From Kingdonia uniflora (lineage: Eukaryota; Streptophyta; Magnoliopsida; Ranunculales; Circaeasteraceae), in assembly GCA_014058105.1 (NCBI GenBank), contig JACGCM010001948.1, positions 4,464,001-4,528,000 of the forward strand: a DNA stretch of 64,000 nt, read 5' to 3'. Positions 1 through 9,234 of this stretch are shown here, one piece after another (the stretch's first letter is position 1; each line of letters starts with the position of its first letter). The notes under the pieces are model-generated. The model did no database searches. It was not told the DNA's origin and was given only the letters and a program-made list of their open reading frames with translations. Made by a program: the position numbers and the translations under genes.

Positions 1-2
1 GC

Positions 3-641
3 TACAAATACATAGCAATGTCCAGAACTTTTCGATCAGCTCCCAACCAAGTTACAGAAGCAGAAAACAATATTCTTACTGCAGCCCCAACCATTGAGGA
101 GATTAGGAATGCAATTTTTTCTATGGACAGCAACAATGCCCCCAGTCCAGATGTTTTTCTAATACTTTTTACTAAAAATTCTGGGAAATCTTGAGCACAG
201 ATATTAATGTTGGGATAATCTCATTCTTTCTGGATGCTATGATTTCCATGACATTCAACTCCAACCTCATAGTTTTGATTCCAAAAATCAAAAACCCATC
301 CAAGATTCAACAATACAGGTCGATTTGCCTCAATAACTTTATTTTTAAAGTCATCACTAAAATTCATGTCACTCGGTTATCTCCTATTGCCGACAGATGT
401 GTTTCGAGGGACCAAAGTGCATTTATCAAGAATAGGAGCATCCATAACAATATTTACATGGCTTTGGAGATGGCTAATGAGATGAAAATTAAGGGGAAAA
501 ATAGAAATGTGGCTCTTAAGGTCGATATCAGTCAAGCATATGACACACTGAGCTGGAAATACCTCCTCACGACTCTTCGAGTATTTGGGCTTTATTTGAA
601 ATTCTGTGATTGGATACGAACTATTATCAGTAGTAGTATGG
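3..641 (+). pseudogene. LINE-A reverse transcriptase, N-terminal half, broken
   Basis: The first part reads in frame from base 3 to a TGA near 173 and shows the linker typical of plant LINEs (IEEIRNAIFSMDSNNAPSPD, where families usually have APGPDG). The frame then shifts, and bases 191-641 continue with LIVLIPKIKNP, YRSICLNN (usual YRPISLCN), a DQSAFIKNRSI block and VDISQAYDTLSW, which carries the first catalytic aspartate of the palm. The frame runs without a break into 41089 once E1 and one TSD copy are set aside. It is a pseudogene by a frameshift near 175 and by stops further on. Confidence 0.85.
637..641. repeat. Target-site duplication of E1, left copy (TATGG)
   Basis: The 5 bases TATGG lie directly before the TG of the left E1 LTR and recur at 41088-41092 directly after the CA of the right LTR. 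Five bases is the usual TSD length for Ty3/gypsy integrases. The match shows that 642-41087 entered LINE-A as one insertion. Confidence 0.9.
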
Positions 642-1255
642 TGTAATGGAAAAATTCTATAAGCTCGAGATGGCTTGGAATTAGCTCTTATACCAATATT
701 CCTGTGATAAAAACTAAAAAGAGAGATGACACATGTGATTTAGCGTGAAAAACTTCTGAATAGGTAAAAAACCACGACCTCTATTTAAGGATTTTTGTAA
801 CAATAACTTTTAATGCTTGAGGCTGATATCTTATTACAAGTGATTTATCAACTTAGAAATACTTGAATCTTCTGAATAAGAAGTTTTGGATATTTTGAGA
901 ATCTAGAAGATGTAGTTTTCTTGGTGATTTCTCATGTATTTTTCTGGCCCTTGTCTATTCTAGAACTTTTTCTTTATATAGGCCTTCTCCGCAAATTTTT
1001 ATCGTGTTGGAGCACGTTTTCTGAATAATGTTATTAGTAGAGGTTGACTGAGTAACTGTTGAATTCATGAGAAACAGGTGTCTTTGACTTGTTCAGGCTT
1101 TCTGCTTAAGCTCATCCCACATTCTTCATCAGTTCGTAGAGTTGGTGACAATGTTGACTGTTGAAGTCGTGTGTAGAATGCGTGAGTCTAACATGGAGGT
1201 AATTCGAACTGGAAACAACTCGATTTGGGGTTAGATCGATGGGTAGACCCCTACA
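642..1255 (-). repeat. E1 3' LTR
   Basis: The LTR runs TGTAATGG to CCCCTACA in plus coordinates and matches 40469-41087 along its length with many substitutions. On the minus strand it has a TATA-like TATATAAAG near 972-980. A conserved hairpin-like block lies at 744-776 (see the LTR hairpin finding). Confidence 0.9.
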
Positions 1256-1268
1256 ATTGCCCCCTCAC
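1256..1268 (-). other. E1 polypurine tract
   Basis: On the minus strand the bases next to the 3' LTR read GTGAGGGGGCAAT. This is the usual place for the plus-strand primer of LTR elements. The same tract is GCGAGGGGGCGAT in E2 and CTGAGAGGGGGTAG in E3, which supports the LTR boundary and the minus orientation of E1. Confidence 0.85.
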
Positions 1269-1500
1269 AACTGAAGTCACGAGTGGCTTTGGTTGAGAAA
1301 GAATATGTGGATATATGGGTATTTGAGTTTGAAGTTTGAAAATGAAGGAAGAAATGATGTGTATTTGATTGTATGGAAAATGCGCGTGTTATGGGGGGAC
1401 TGGGAATACTGATGTACACGTCGGTTAGGGTTTATAGAGTTTCGTCTGTATTGAATGATGACGCTTGAGTAAACGTACCTATAAATTAAATTTATGGTTA

Positions 1501-1509
1501 TATAAATAG
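1501..1509 (+). promoter_or_regulatory. TATA-like box upstream of the E1 antisense gene
   Basis: TATAAATAG lies 84 bases before the ATG at 1593. The same 9-base word is at 8418-8410 on the minus strand of E2, 73 bases before the matching ATG at 8337. E3 has TATAAAG at 18762-18768, 34 bases before its ATG at 18802. AT-rich DNA yields such boxes by chance; the shared placement in three elements is the evidence. Confidence 0.5.
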
Positions 1510-1592
1510 TACCTGTACTGAGGTTTGTGGTAAAGTACGCTTATTTGTTGCCAAATCCTCTGAAAATTTTAACGATGGTGTAGACCTGAAGA

Positions 1593-1723
1593 ATGGTTAT
1601 TGAAGAGATAATTGTTATTGAGATACAGAAGTTAAAGTTGAAATATTTCGGTGATCAGTCCTTGGAGATGCCTACTCCCGTTCCCGTTCCTTCGACCTAT
1701 CAAGGTATATCGGAAGATGAAGC
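1593..1723 (+). pseudogene. E1 antisense gene, first exon, left part (split by E2)
   Basis: From the ATG at 1593 the frame encodes a short protein with KLKLKYFGDQSLEMPTPVPV. The copy in E3 at 18802 reads MEKLRIRYFGYQPLHLPTPI and that in E2 at 8337 (minus) begins MGEKKYDFFGSVPL, so this start of the protein is conserved in three independent elements. E2 inserted after base 1723. The frame resumes without shift at 9235 when E2 and one TSD copy are set aside. No known family is recognised. Confidence 0.55.
1719..1723. repeat. Target-site duplication of E2, left copy (GAAGC)
   Basis: GAAGC precedes the TG of the E2 5' LTR and recurs at 9230-9234 just after the CA of the 3' LTR. It shows that E2 is a bona fide, precisely bounded insertion into the antisense gene of E1. 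Confidence 0.92.
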
Positions 1724-2323
1724 TGTAGGGACTTATCCCTCGAGCTATGGACACTCAATCTCATCTATACCTCGAGCTCCGGAAGACTCGATCTTATCCA
1801 GTACCAGACTCACGCATAAACAAACACGTTACAAACACGTTAACAATTACACATCGACCACGAACTCAAGCAGAACGTGGATCGTTCACAATAGATGTAA
1901 ACAGAACAAGTCAACATACACCTGTCTCCCACGAGCTAGCAGTTATACACTCAACTGCCCATGATTCCCACTTTCAAGAGAATGTGTTCAAGCACGATGT
2001 CAAGCTGAGACCAGGGTCTATAAAAGGGTAGAGCTCCTAAAGAAATAAAGGGGTCGACAGACAAATCTATACATACAATTATATGATCTCTAACTATATT
2101 TTCTTAGATTAACTCTTGTAATCAGATTCTCTCAATCTCTCAAGAAATAATACTACTTTCACAAAATCTTCCACTCGAGGTCGTGGTTTTTACCTATTTA
2201 CAAGTTTTCCACGCTAAATCCCCTGTGTCAAGTGTTATCTCTTATTTAATTCTTGTCATAGTAGTTCTTGGTGTAAGGATCGATTTCAAGCTAGTTCGAG
2301 CTTTACAAAATCTGGTCCCTACA
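1724..2323 (+). repeat. E2 5' LTR
   Basis: The LTR starts TGTAGGGAC and ends GTCCCTACA, so its ends are inverted copies of each other. It is exactly as long as 8630-9229 and about 93.5% identical to it by eye. It carries a TATA box at 2019 and a hairpin-like block at 2182-2213. Confidence 0.95.
2019..2026 (+). promoter_or_regulatory. TATA box of the E2 5' LTR
   Basis: TATAAAAG lies about 295 bases into the 600-bp LTR, the expected place for the promoter that makes genomic RNA. The 3' LTR has TATAAATG at the same place. Comparable boxes lie in the LTRs of E1, E3, E4 and E5. Confidence 0.7.
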
Positions 2324-2343
2324 TTTGGCGCCGTCTGTAGGAA
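2324..2343 (+). other. E2 primer binding site, tRNA-Asp-like
   Basis: Directly after the LTR comes TTTGGCGCCGTCTGTAGG. TGGCGCCG complements the 3' end of plant tRNA-Asp, the primer known for the Tat/Athila branch. E3 has TTTAGCACCGTCTGTGGG and E5 TTTGGCACTGTCTGTGGG in the same place. Confidence 0.8.
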
Positions 2344-2407
2344 AGCACAGTTTTTCTATGTACTTAAGGGCCTCAATTGATACTCACCAGTCAAGCAGTA
2401 TTCAATT

Positions 2408-4021
2408 ATGGTTTAAACACGTCAATCTTCGAGAGCTCAGCCTAAAAGTTCGAAGGAACCTGACCGGGTTGCTGAGCTTCGGGCGAGCTTAATTGCCAAA
2501 GCCGAGAAACGGAGTCAGCTCGAGCACTAGCTATTGGAAGATCGAGAACACCGCGAGAAGGAGTCAGAACGAGAACGTCAAGCTCGAGTTTTGGAGACAA
2601 AGAAATAAGAAGCTCAGATGTTAGCTTTTTAAACAGCTCTGAAAGCATTACAGAGCAGCCAACCACCACCAGCCCTGAGAGAGCGTGAAATAGTACCAAC
2701 AATCTCAAGGGTTTCTGTTCACGAGAGGTTAGGGCCATATGAGGTACATAGTATAGACATTTCCAAGATTCATTGTGAGGATCCACAAGCACCGACAATC
2801 TCAATTCATTTGGGACAGGAGGCGCAGATAGATATCAGCAGAGATCGCAGGCCTTCCAAGCTGCCCGAGGAAGTCTTGCGACCTCCTTACCAAGTCCCAC
2901 TTCCTGAACATGTGAGCGAGGAAATAGGTGAACACGTTCCCAGACTCATACGTCAAGCGGCTTCGGCAGTTCCAGTAGTTCCAGTAGCTCCTATCCCTCA
3001 ACATTATATTTCTCTGGAGCTCATGGACCAGCGTATCAGGGAGATCATCGAAGCAACGGCTTCAGATGCCAAGGATGACACGCATAAATTACAAGGTAGT
3101 CCAATTGCTAAAGAATTATTTGATATGAATGTCCCAACAGGTTTTCATCCACCCAAGATCATAAAATACAAAGGAACCGATCCTGGCCAACATGTTCAAC
3201 AATTCCGCGACTCATTGGGTTTGTATTCTAATCTGAATTACATCCTTTGCCGGCTTTTAGCTACCAGTCTCCAGGACGAACCTCTCCGTTGGTTCCACTC
3301 TTTACCGGAAGGTTCGATTCATACCTTCGAGCAGTTAGAGAAAATATTCATCAAGGCTTATGCCCACAACAAAGACAAAGAAGAGAACTTATATTCTCTT
3401 ATAAGTCTCAAACAAGCACAAGGGGAGAAGCTCGAGGAGTTCTCCAAGAAGTTTCTCGAACTGGCTCGGAAGTTCAACAATCTAGATCAGAAGATAGCCG
3501 TGTCCGCATTCACAAATGCTCTACAGTTCAATTGCAAAGCTAAAGAGTATCTCTTCCTGAAGAATCCCAAGACTCTCGAAGATATGATCGAGAAAGTTAA
3601 CAATTACATCGATCTGGAGTGGATGATGCCCGAACTGAATAAACCTGTAAAGGTAGTCCACAACACCAAGGTTCCTTCTACAGATTCCAACAAAAATTGC
3701 AGCTCGAGCGATCAATGCGATCCTAAACGAGTAAAGACAGAACCAGAAAGAGACAACAATCAGAGGTCGCAGAAACCATCCAGAACAGTCATACCAAAGT
3801 TGAATACCAAGCTTTCCGTGATCTATCCTATTCTCCAGAAGGATAAATGTTTTCGTCCAGCTCAATATCTTGATCCAATAGCAGGCCGACCATATTGTGA
3901 ATATCACAAGATTAAACACCACAGCACCGACAATTGCTATGGTTTGAAAAATATCCTGGATATCATTTTTAAGGAAGGAAGGAAGGATGCTCGAATACAT
4001 CATCGATCTTCCCAGCTATAA
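2408..4021 (+). pseudogene. gag: E2 gag polyprotein, with stops
   Basis: Gag forms the particle shell and binds the RNA. The frame starts at ATG 2408 and has stops at 2414, 2528, 2606 and 2630, several of them one C-to-T step from a glutamine codon. It is then open for 403 codons from 2810. The capsid part shows VPTGFHPPKIIKYKGTDPG and RWFHSLPEGSI. Near the end a zinc-knuckle-like YCEYHKIKHHSTDNC has C, H, H and C. A frameshift in the GGAA run at about 3970-3985 ends it early; the other frame continues with YIIDLPSYKDGSY, as in E5. The ATG at 2810 could be a late start, but the homologous gag genes begin further upstream. Confidence 0.88.
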
Positions 4022-4108
4022 AGATGGAAGCTATCTAAAACAAGATGACGTGACTCAAGCAACAGCATAAGCAGAGGGGAACATCTATATCATCTCTACT
4101 GCAGCAAT

Positions 4109-4729
4109 ATGATCGAGATCAATCAGGTTTTGAATTTTAGCAGAGTCAAGCGGAGGAAGTTGGGCGAGTGCTGTGACCTTGCCGTCCAGGACAAGGAAGC
4201 CAAGCTCCTCCCAGAGTCAAGCAGTCATCAAAAGGGAATCTCTTTTGAAGACTGTGACACAAGACATGTGAAGTATCCTCATCATGACGCACTAGTAATT
4301 ATGCTTAAAATAAGGAACTTCGTAATGCATACCATGATGGTGGGCACAAGAAGTGGGGTTGAGATCCTTTTCCAGAGCACGATTGACCAGATGAGGCTCT
4401 CAGATCAGGTCATTCAAAGCGAGACAGACATTAGTGGGTTTAATGGGTCCAAAGAAGTATGAGTTGGGAAGGTCACTCTCTCGATCACAGCAGGGCCTAC
4501 CACTATCGATATTATTTTTTACGCCATCAACGTAAAATCAAGGTATTTGGGGATACTAGGACGCTGTTGGCTGCACAATATGGAGGCCATCCCGTCCACG
4601 TTCCACCAAACGCTCCATTTCAAGCATAATAATGGTATATATGAAATCAAAGGAAGTCAGAAACTCTCTCGAGCTTGCGAGAATACAGTCTCACCAGTTC
4701 TCGACCATTCAGAACAGATTGTTGCATAG
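4109..4729 (+). pseudogene. pol: E2 aspartic protease region, active site lost
   Basis: The region lies in one frame with a stop at 4460 and another at 4727. It has the Tat protease flank (FEDCDTRHVKYPHHDALVI). The active site, DTGS in E3 and E4, reads VGTRSG here, so the catalytic aspartate is glycine. The following SRYLGILGRCWLHNMEAIPS block is conserved in E1, E3, E4 and E5. Confidence 0.82.
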
Positions 4730-4990
4730 CAATCACAGAAGGCTAATCACCTCGATGGCCAATCTTCTCCAGCCGAGCCTGTTGAATACGTCCAGATCGA
4801 TGGAGTTAACCGAGGTACTTATATTGGTATGAAATTAATTCAAACAGAGAAAGAGGCTCCTATTTCTTTCCTCCAATCCAACAAAGACGTTTTCGCATGG
4901 AACTTCCAAGAAATGCCAGGCGTAGACCCCTCAAAATCTTACCACATTTTAAATATTCGCGAAGGCGCCACAACAGTTAAGCAGAAGCAA
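4730..4990 (+). pseudogene. pol: E2 reverse transcriptase, N-terminal stub
   Basis: The frame continues from protease with VEYVQIDGVNRGTYIG, then SNKDVFAWNFQEMPGVDPSK and KQKQRRLSP, the standard entry into Ty3/gypsy RT. The similarity ends here; the palm motif YIDD and all later pol domains are missing. The next sequence belongs to the antisense gene read on the other strand. Confidence 0.85.
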
Positions 4991-5000
4991 CGCAGGTTAT
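4985..5000. other. E2 internal deletion junction
   Basis: Plus-strand RT coding ends and minus-strand antisense-gene coding ends within the same few bases. In E1, E3 and E4 these two points are many kilobases apart, with RT, RNase H, integrase, spacer and coiled-coil exon between them. The exact join cannot be set without an intact relative. Confidence 0.7.
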
Positions 5001-5212
5001 CTCCACAACAGTTAACAATTTCTCTTCCATCGTGCCTGGAGTTTTCCCAACCATTCTCGTCTTCGCTTGTGATTTCCTGACCTTGTCATCCTTACTAGCT
5101 ACCCTTTTGAACCTACTTATCTCTAACTCTTTGAGAACAGCTTCGAGCTCAGTGCCTTCCCTGGAAATGACGTCTATAAAGGATTCCTTCCTCGAAACTT
5201 TGTAGCTAATTC
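4991..5212 (-). pseudogene. E2 antisense gene, exon after the conserved intron
   Basis: After the intron acceptor at 5214-5213 the frame encodes RKESFIDVISREGTELEAVL, matching RKESLLDTVVQEGTKLEAVL in E1 (from 12490) and RKEKSLIDEVAREGTKLEVV in E4 (43576). A basic stretch (FKRVASKDDKVRKSQAKTR) follows. The coiled-coil exons seen in E1, E3 and E4 are cut off by the deletion. Confidence 0.75.
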
Positions 5213-5305
5213 CTGTATAGAAGGTCGGCAACATAAGATACAAATGAACTATAGAAATATAGTTCAACATACAAATGATAGTTTGATTTTCAATGGTATA
5301 CTTAC

Positions 5306-6080
5306 CCTTTGTTATAGTTATATTATTAAGTTCCAGGGGTTCCTCATCAGACCGCTGAAGGTATTTACCAGACACCCATAAAAGGTTGTCATTCCACACT
5401 CGTCCTGCTGAAGACAGGTCAAAGAAGCATGATCTTGAAGAACTAGAAGAAAGATATGCACCATCAGTTGCTGTGACATATTTCACAGCGTAATACTTAA
5501 GGAAATCCTTGGCAGTAATCCTCCTCTCACTACCAGATGCAGCCCATCTCTCATTAAGGGTTTCGCATATAAGGATAACTTCCCAAAAATTGCAATTCAG
5601 CTGCGCCGGGCAAGCCCCAATCATATTCATAACACTTTCAGCCAAATTGCTCAAAGGCAGCATCAACCCATAGTCGAACTGGGCTAAATAATAACAAAAA
5701 CCATCAGTTCAACTATCCTTCAGCAAGCCTTGAACGTACTCCAAGGACACTTAGTCCTCCAAACGCCTGCACTTCTTTTCTTTAGCCAAATCAGGCAACA
5801 AATACATGTAATCCTTTCCTTGACTGACACTACAAGTCCTAAAGAAATTACCCCTATATCCAAAGGCGTGCCCCCAGATGCCATTTATACTACTTTTGGC
5901 CTTACATAACTCCCTAAACCGACTAGAACCTGTTGGGTACTCAACTCGAGAACCCTTCAGGCGAGGCCATTCTACCAATTCCGCTACAGTATCCTCCTTA
6001 TCCCCTACTCTAATGATAGGAGATAAATGCCCTACAAGGTCTACTTTATCAGCCATTGCACAACCGGAAGTCGAAACCAT
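5306..6080 (-). pseudogene. E2 antisense gene, conserved middle domain
   Basis: This is the best kept copy of the middle domain. It contains FRELCKAKSSINGIWG, then FRTCSVSQGKDYMYLLPD, a stop near 5751, MNMIGACPAQLNCNFWEV, ICETLNERW, SERRIT, FFDLSSAGRVWNDNLLWV and YLQRSDEEPLEL. E1 (11632-12404) and E3 (21500-22169) carry the same order of motifs. A GTAAGT donor follows at 5305. I do not recognise a named domain; the regular spacing of W, C and G suggests a folded domain. The ATG at 6080 may not be the true start because an upstream exon is likely. Confidence 0.72.
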
Positions 6081-6129
6081 ACTTATCTATAGTAAGGGTC
6101 TACTTTACAAGACACTGGTCCAACAAAAC

Positions 6130-6800
6130 CTGCAGATAGGTTGAGGTATATATATCAATTTTTATCTCGTACTACTAGATCACTTCTACAATCACAAACT
6201 ATCACAAAACAATTTTTATCTCCCCACAGTCATTATTCCCATTGTTATTGTTATTTTATTTTTTGTGTTTGGGTAGGGATTACATCCTTATCCCGACACA
6301 ATAAAGATTTTTATACAAAAACTCTTATAAACCCAAAGACAGACTTATCTTCAGCACCCGAGTGAGAGTCTACAACGTTGGTCTGCACCAGTTTGCTCAA
6401 TTCCTACAACTTCTTCAAAACCTCCTCGATCTCAGCCTCCTCTCGTTGTTTGTAATAGAGACTCCTAGTCACTACTTTCTTCTTATCCTTTCCTCCTTTG
6501 GCGGTAATGGAATCGTCAGTTGAGATCTCTCTCTCTAACCCTTCTCTTCTATTTCTGGTTTTTTGTATTCGGAGAGGGAGAAGACGAGGTACTTATGCAC
6601 CTTTCCCCGAATCGCTGGCGGTTTTGAGATTTCCAATAAGCAGTCCTCGATTCCTGAACTGAGTCGTCTGTCCATTTGAACCTGTCAGACATGTCACCTT
6701 CCCATCATTATACCAAATATTATACTTTAGCGTATCTCTCAGCATCTTGGCCCCACTCTTTTCACAATGCCCCAATCTCATGATTTTGAATTATCTACTT
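6130..6800 (-). pseudogene. E2 antisense gene, weakly conserved basic exon
   Basis: The minus strand at 6781-6593 encodes a basic 62-residue piece (MRLGHCEKSGAKMLRDTLK, then YNDGKV) with a loose match to E1 10978-11304 (MSVGRSKGDLENRDE, then KDNDGNVFLSKR). The following minus-strand stretch is rich in K and E (KGGKDKKKVV). The placement between the two conserved exons fits, but the match is weak. Confidence 0.35.
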
Positions 6801-7013
6801 TAAAATTTCATGTACATTTATTTTCCCTACTTATAAACCTTGACTTTAACGTCAATATCAGTTAGCAACACAAATTCAAAAATTTATTTTCAACAGCAAT
6901 CCTAGTCATAGCCTATTTTCGTGAACAGAGTTTTCTTCAAATAAATTCGGGCAATTACATTTCAAAAATTCAAAAATACAGCAGTCAATCACTCCGATCC
7001 CCAAGATACTTAC

Positions 7014-7368
7014 ATTTGAAGCAACTGGTGTACCCAACAACACCGCAAGCTTTCACTAGCCCTGAGGCGATATCCCTATCCTCATTGATAATCTCCTCCC
7101 TTGCCATCATCAGGGCGAACTTTTTGCGATCTTCAACAGACCGCCAACAGGTACGCATGGACTCAAACCAGTACACGTAGTTCATTTCCTCGCCCCTTTC
7201 TACCTCAGTCATACCCTCGTAGTTTGCTCAGGTCTTGAGCAGAACCGCATCATAACCTTGCAGCCTAAAAACAACTTCCCTTATTTCATCAATCTTGAAT
7301 GCTAAGCGCAAGTTGTTCAACGCACGCGCTTCAGCAGCTCTCTGAGAGCGAGCCTTCACCATTTATTT
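7014..7368 (-). pseudogene. E2 antisense gene, MVKARS exon
   Basis: The exon begins MVKARSQRAAEARALNNLRL and continues with IDEIREVVFRLQGYDAVL, an in-frame TGA, and RGEEMNYVYWFESMRTCW. It ends at a GTAAGTATC donor (from 7013 down). E1 10343-10680 (MVWTRSEKIRYAAEGRLAI, YDAEL) and E3 19967-20292 (MERTHAQRANQAADGN, YDAVL) are homologous. A TATAAAAG box is at 7408-7401, about 33 bases before the ATG. Confidence 0.7.
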
Positions 7369-7400
7369 TTATGAATAACCTTCTTAAAGAATAAGTCACA

Positions 7401-7408
7401 CTTTTATA
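7401..7408 (-). promoter_or_regulatory. TATA-like box before the MVKARS exon of E2
   Basis: TATAAAAG on the minus strand lies about 33 bases before the exon's ATG. In E1 TATAAAT (10295-10301) precedes the same exon by 41 bases, and in E3 TATAAAA (19889-19895) by 71. This could be a second start for the antisense gene. Confidence 0.45.
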
Positions 7409-7419
7409 CTGCTCACTTA

Positions 7420-8616
7420 ATAGGACTAATTTTTCGATTAACTATACGCAACGTATTTCAGTTTCTATAACCCACTCTTCCCATTTCGAACTACTTACTA
7501 TTATCTTTTCGTGCTTAATCGAGCTCTCTAAAATTACATTTCAAGCTTTATCTTTACATTTGCTAAGCTCGATTCATTTACAAGGTAGGACAAGGTATGT
7601 TATCCCACCAGCTATTTACTCCCATATTATATATAACTCGTTGACATGTCGCCTATTTTTGCTTTTGGTTAGTAAGAAACAAACAAAATATTCTTTTATT
7701 ACGCTTGATTTTCATCTAGCAAGTTCATTATAGGACTACCCCTACAGTGTTGCTTTATAATTATAGAATCAAGCTTTTAGAAGCCCGATATTATACATAC
7801 TTTCTCAAACACGAGGACAGGTCTCTAGTTCTTTTCTCGTTGCCAAGATAATGCTGATCTTCCAGGGAAACCTCAGCCACAGCTCGAAAATTGCAAGACG
7901 ACAACAGGTCAAACACCTCTTTCTCCTTAATTTCCCTGCAGGAAGAATTACAAGAAAAGACGATGGTACCGAAAAAAACGATCCATCTTCCACCTCCACC
8001 ACCGCCGTCTCTTCCTCCTTATCCCCACTAACCTGGAGTTTGTGGAGATTGAAGAGGACTCCTACCTTAGAAATCAGAACGTCATTAGAGACCAAGGATT
8101 TTGTATCACATACACCCCGGCCGCAAAATCGGACGCTACATAATACACATAAATATTTTAAACAACACTCCTTCAACAAAATAGTAGAGGGAGTCTCCCT
8201 ACTCTGATAGCCACAAAACCATATCTGGAATCCCTCCATGATGAAAGAAAACCGGGTATGATACACTTGATTCCTCATCTTAACCATGATGTTACAAAGG
8301 TACGCTTCCAAAAAAATCATATTTTTTTCTCACCCATACAAAACATACATGTTTGTTTTTCTCTGCAGCGAAGATGTATTACAGGTTATTCGGCGATCAA
8401 ATCTGACCACTATTTATAGCGATACCGCATTTAATGCAAGTTGTTTCCCCAACAGTCATCCGCTCGGGAAAACCAACAGTCTACACATAACACTCACGCG
8501 TCATAATGACAACACACTCTTCAATACAGACGTTCCGTTATTCAAGTGTCGCTTACGTCATCACAAGGTCCAAGTTTTAGGGTTTTTCTCTACTAAAGCC
8601 ACACGTGACTTCAGTT
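7420..8616 (-). other. E2 region between 3' LTR and MVKARS exon: antisense leader
   Basis: The minus strand begins with a TATA-like TATAAATAG (8418-8410) and an ATG at 8337 (MGEKKYDFFGSVPL, then a stop). This matches the first exon of E1 and E3. The rest shows no conserved protein. A block at 8575-8629 on the plus strand matches 1256-1310 of E1 read on its own sense strand, so the stretch beside the polypurine tract is conserved. Confidence 0.45.
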
Positions 8617-8629
8617 GCGAGGGGGCGAT
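8617..8629 (+). other. E2 polypurine tract
   Basis: GCGAGGGGGCGAT lies immediately before the 3' LTR, matching the tract of E1 in sequence and place. It fixes the plus orientation of E2. Confidence 0.88.
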
Positions 8630-9229
8630 TATAGGAACTTATCCCTCGAGCTATGGACACTCGATCTCATCTATACCTCGAGCTCCGGAAGACTCGATCT
8701 TATCCAGTACCAGACTCACGCATAAACAAACACGTTACAAACAAGTTAATAATTATACATCGACCACGAACTTAAGCAGAACATGGATCATCCACAACAG
8801 ATGTAAACAGAATAAGTTAACATACACCTGTCTCCTACGAGCTAGCAGTTACACACTCAACTGCCCATGACTCCCACTTTCAAGAGAATATGTTCAAGCA
8901 CGATGTCAAGCTGAGAGCAGGGTCTATAAATGGGTAGAGCTCCTAAGGAAATAAGGGGGTCGATAGACAAATCTATACATACAATTATATGATCTCTAGC
9001 TATATTTTCTTAAATTAACTCTTGTAATCAGATTCTCTCAATCTTTCAAGCAATAATACTACTTTCACAAAATCCTCCACTCGAGGTCATAGTTTTTACC
9101 TATTCACAGGTTTTCTATGCTAAATCCCCTGTGTCAAGTATTATCTCTTATTTAATTCTTGTCATAGTAGTTCTTGGTGTAAGGATAGATTTTAGGCTAG
9201 TTCGAGCTTTATGAAATCTGGTCCCTACA
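8630..9229 (+). repeat. E2 3' LTR
   Basis: The LTR runs from TATAGGAAC (the first G of TG has mutated to A) to GTCCCTACA. It has the same 600-bp length as the 5' LTR. About 39 differences were counted by eye, over 30 of them transitions, as expected for old methylated DNA. Confidence 0.95.
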
Positions 9230-9234
9230 GAAGC
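9230..9234. repeat. Target-site duplication of E2, right copy (GAAGC)
   Basis: The copy matches 1719-1723 exactly and directly follows the CA end of the 3' LTR. Confidence 0.92.

Larger units (their letters stand above)
1..641 (+). mobile_element. LINE-A, 5' segment (L1-type non-LTR retrotransposon)
   Basis: This is the left part of an L1-like LINE whose right part is at 41088-43560. It holds the first half of the reverse transcriptase. The element is cut at 641 by the 40-kb insertion E1, and its 5' end with the endonuclease lies outside the window. LINE-A itself sits in an intron of the antisense gene of element E4, because E4 coding sequence resumes at 43576. The LINE call rests on protein motifs and is firm; the outer relation to E4 is inferred from the right-hand side only. 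Confidence 0.85.
1724..9229 (+). mobile_element. E2: Tat-type Ty3/gypsy element with most of pol deleted
   Basis: E2 is 7.5 kb with two 600-bp LTRs (1724-2323 and 8630-9229), a primer site, gag, protease and the first part of RT. The RT frame stops at about 4990 and joins, in opposite orientation, the antisense gene. The rest of RT, RNase H, second RNase H, integrase and the coiled-coil end of the antisense gene are absent. It therefore depends on another element for enzymes, if it ever moved in this form. By eye the LTRs differ at about 39 of 600 positions, mostly transitions. Confidence 0.93.

Noticed and set aside
1593..1964. 123-codon plus-strand frame taken as one protein
   Set aside because: Only the part up to 1723 belongs to the antisense gene of E1; the rest is E2 LTR read by chance.
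2442..3004. Two open frames on the minus strand opposite E2 gag (2442-2804 and 2801-3004)
   Set aside because: They mirror the gag frame, have no conserved counterpart opposite gag in E3, E4 or E5, and show no known motif.
3521..4003. 160-codon open frame on the minus strand opposite E2 gag
   Set aside because: It is the complement of a strongly supported gag capsid and zinc-knuckle region, so it is a shadow frame.
8286..8870. 194-codon plus-strand open frame crossing the E2 3' LTR border
   Set aside because: It runs from leader sequence through the polypurine tract into the LTR. A frame crossing an LTR border is not a gene; the same LTR reads similarly at 1593-1964.
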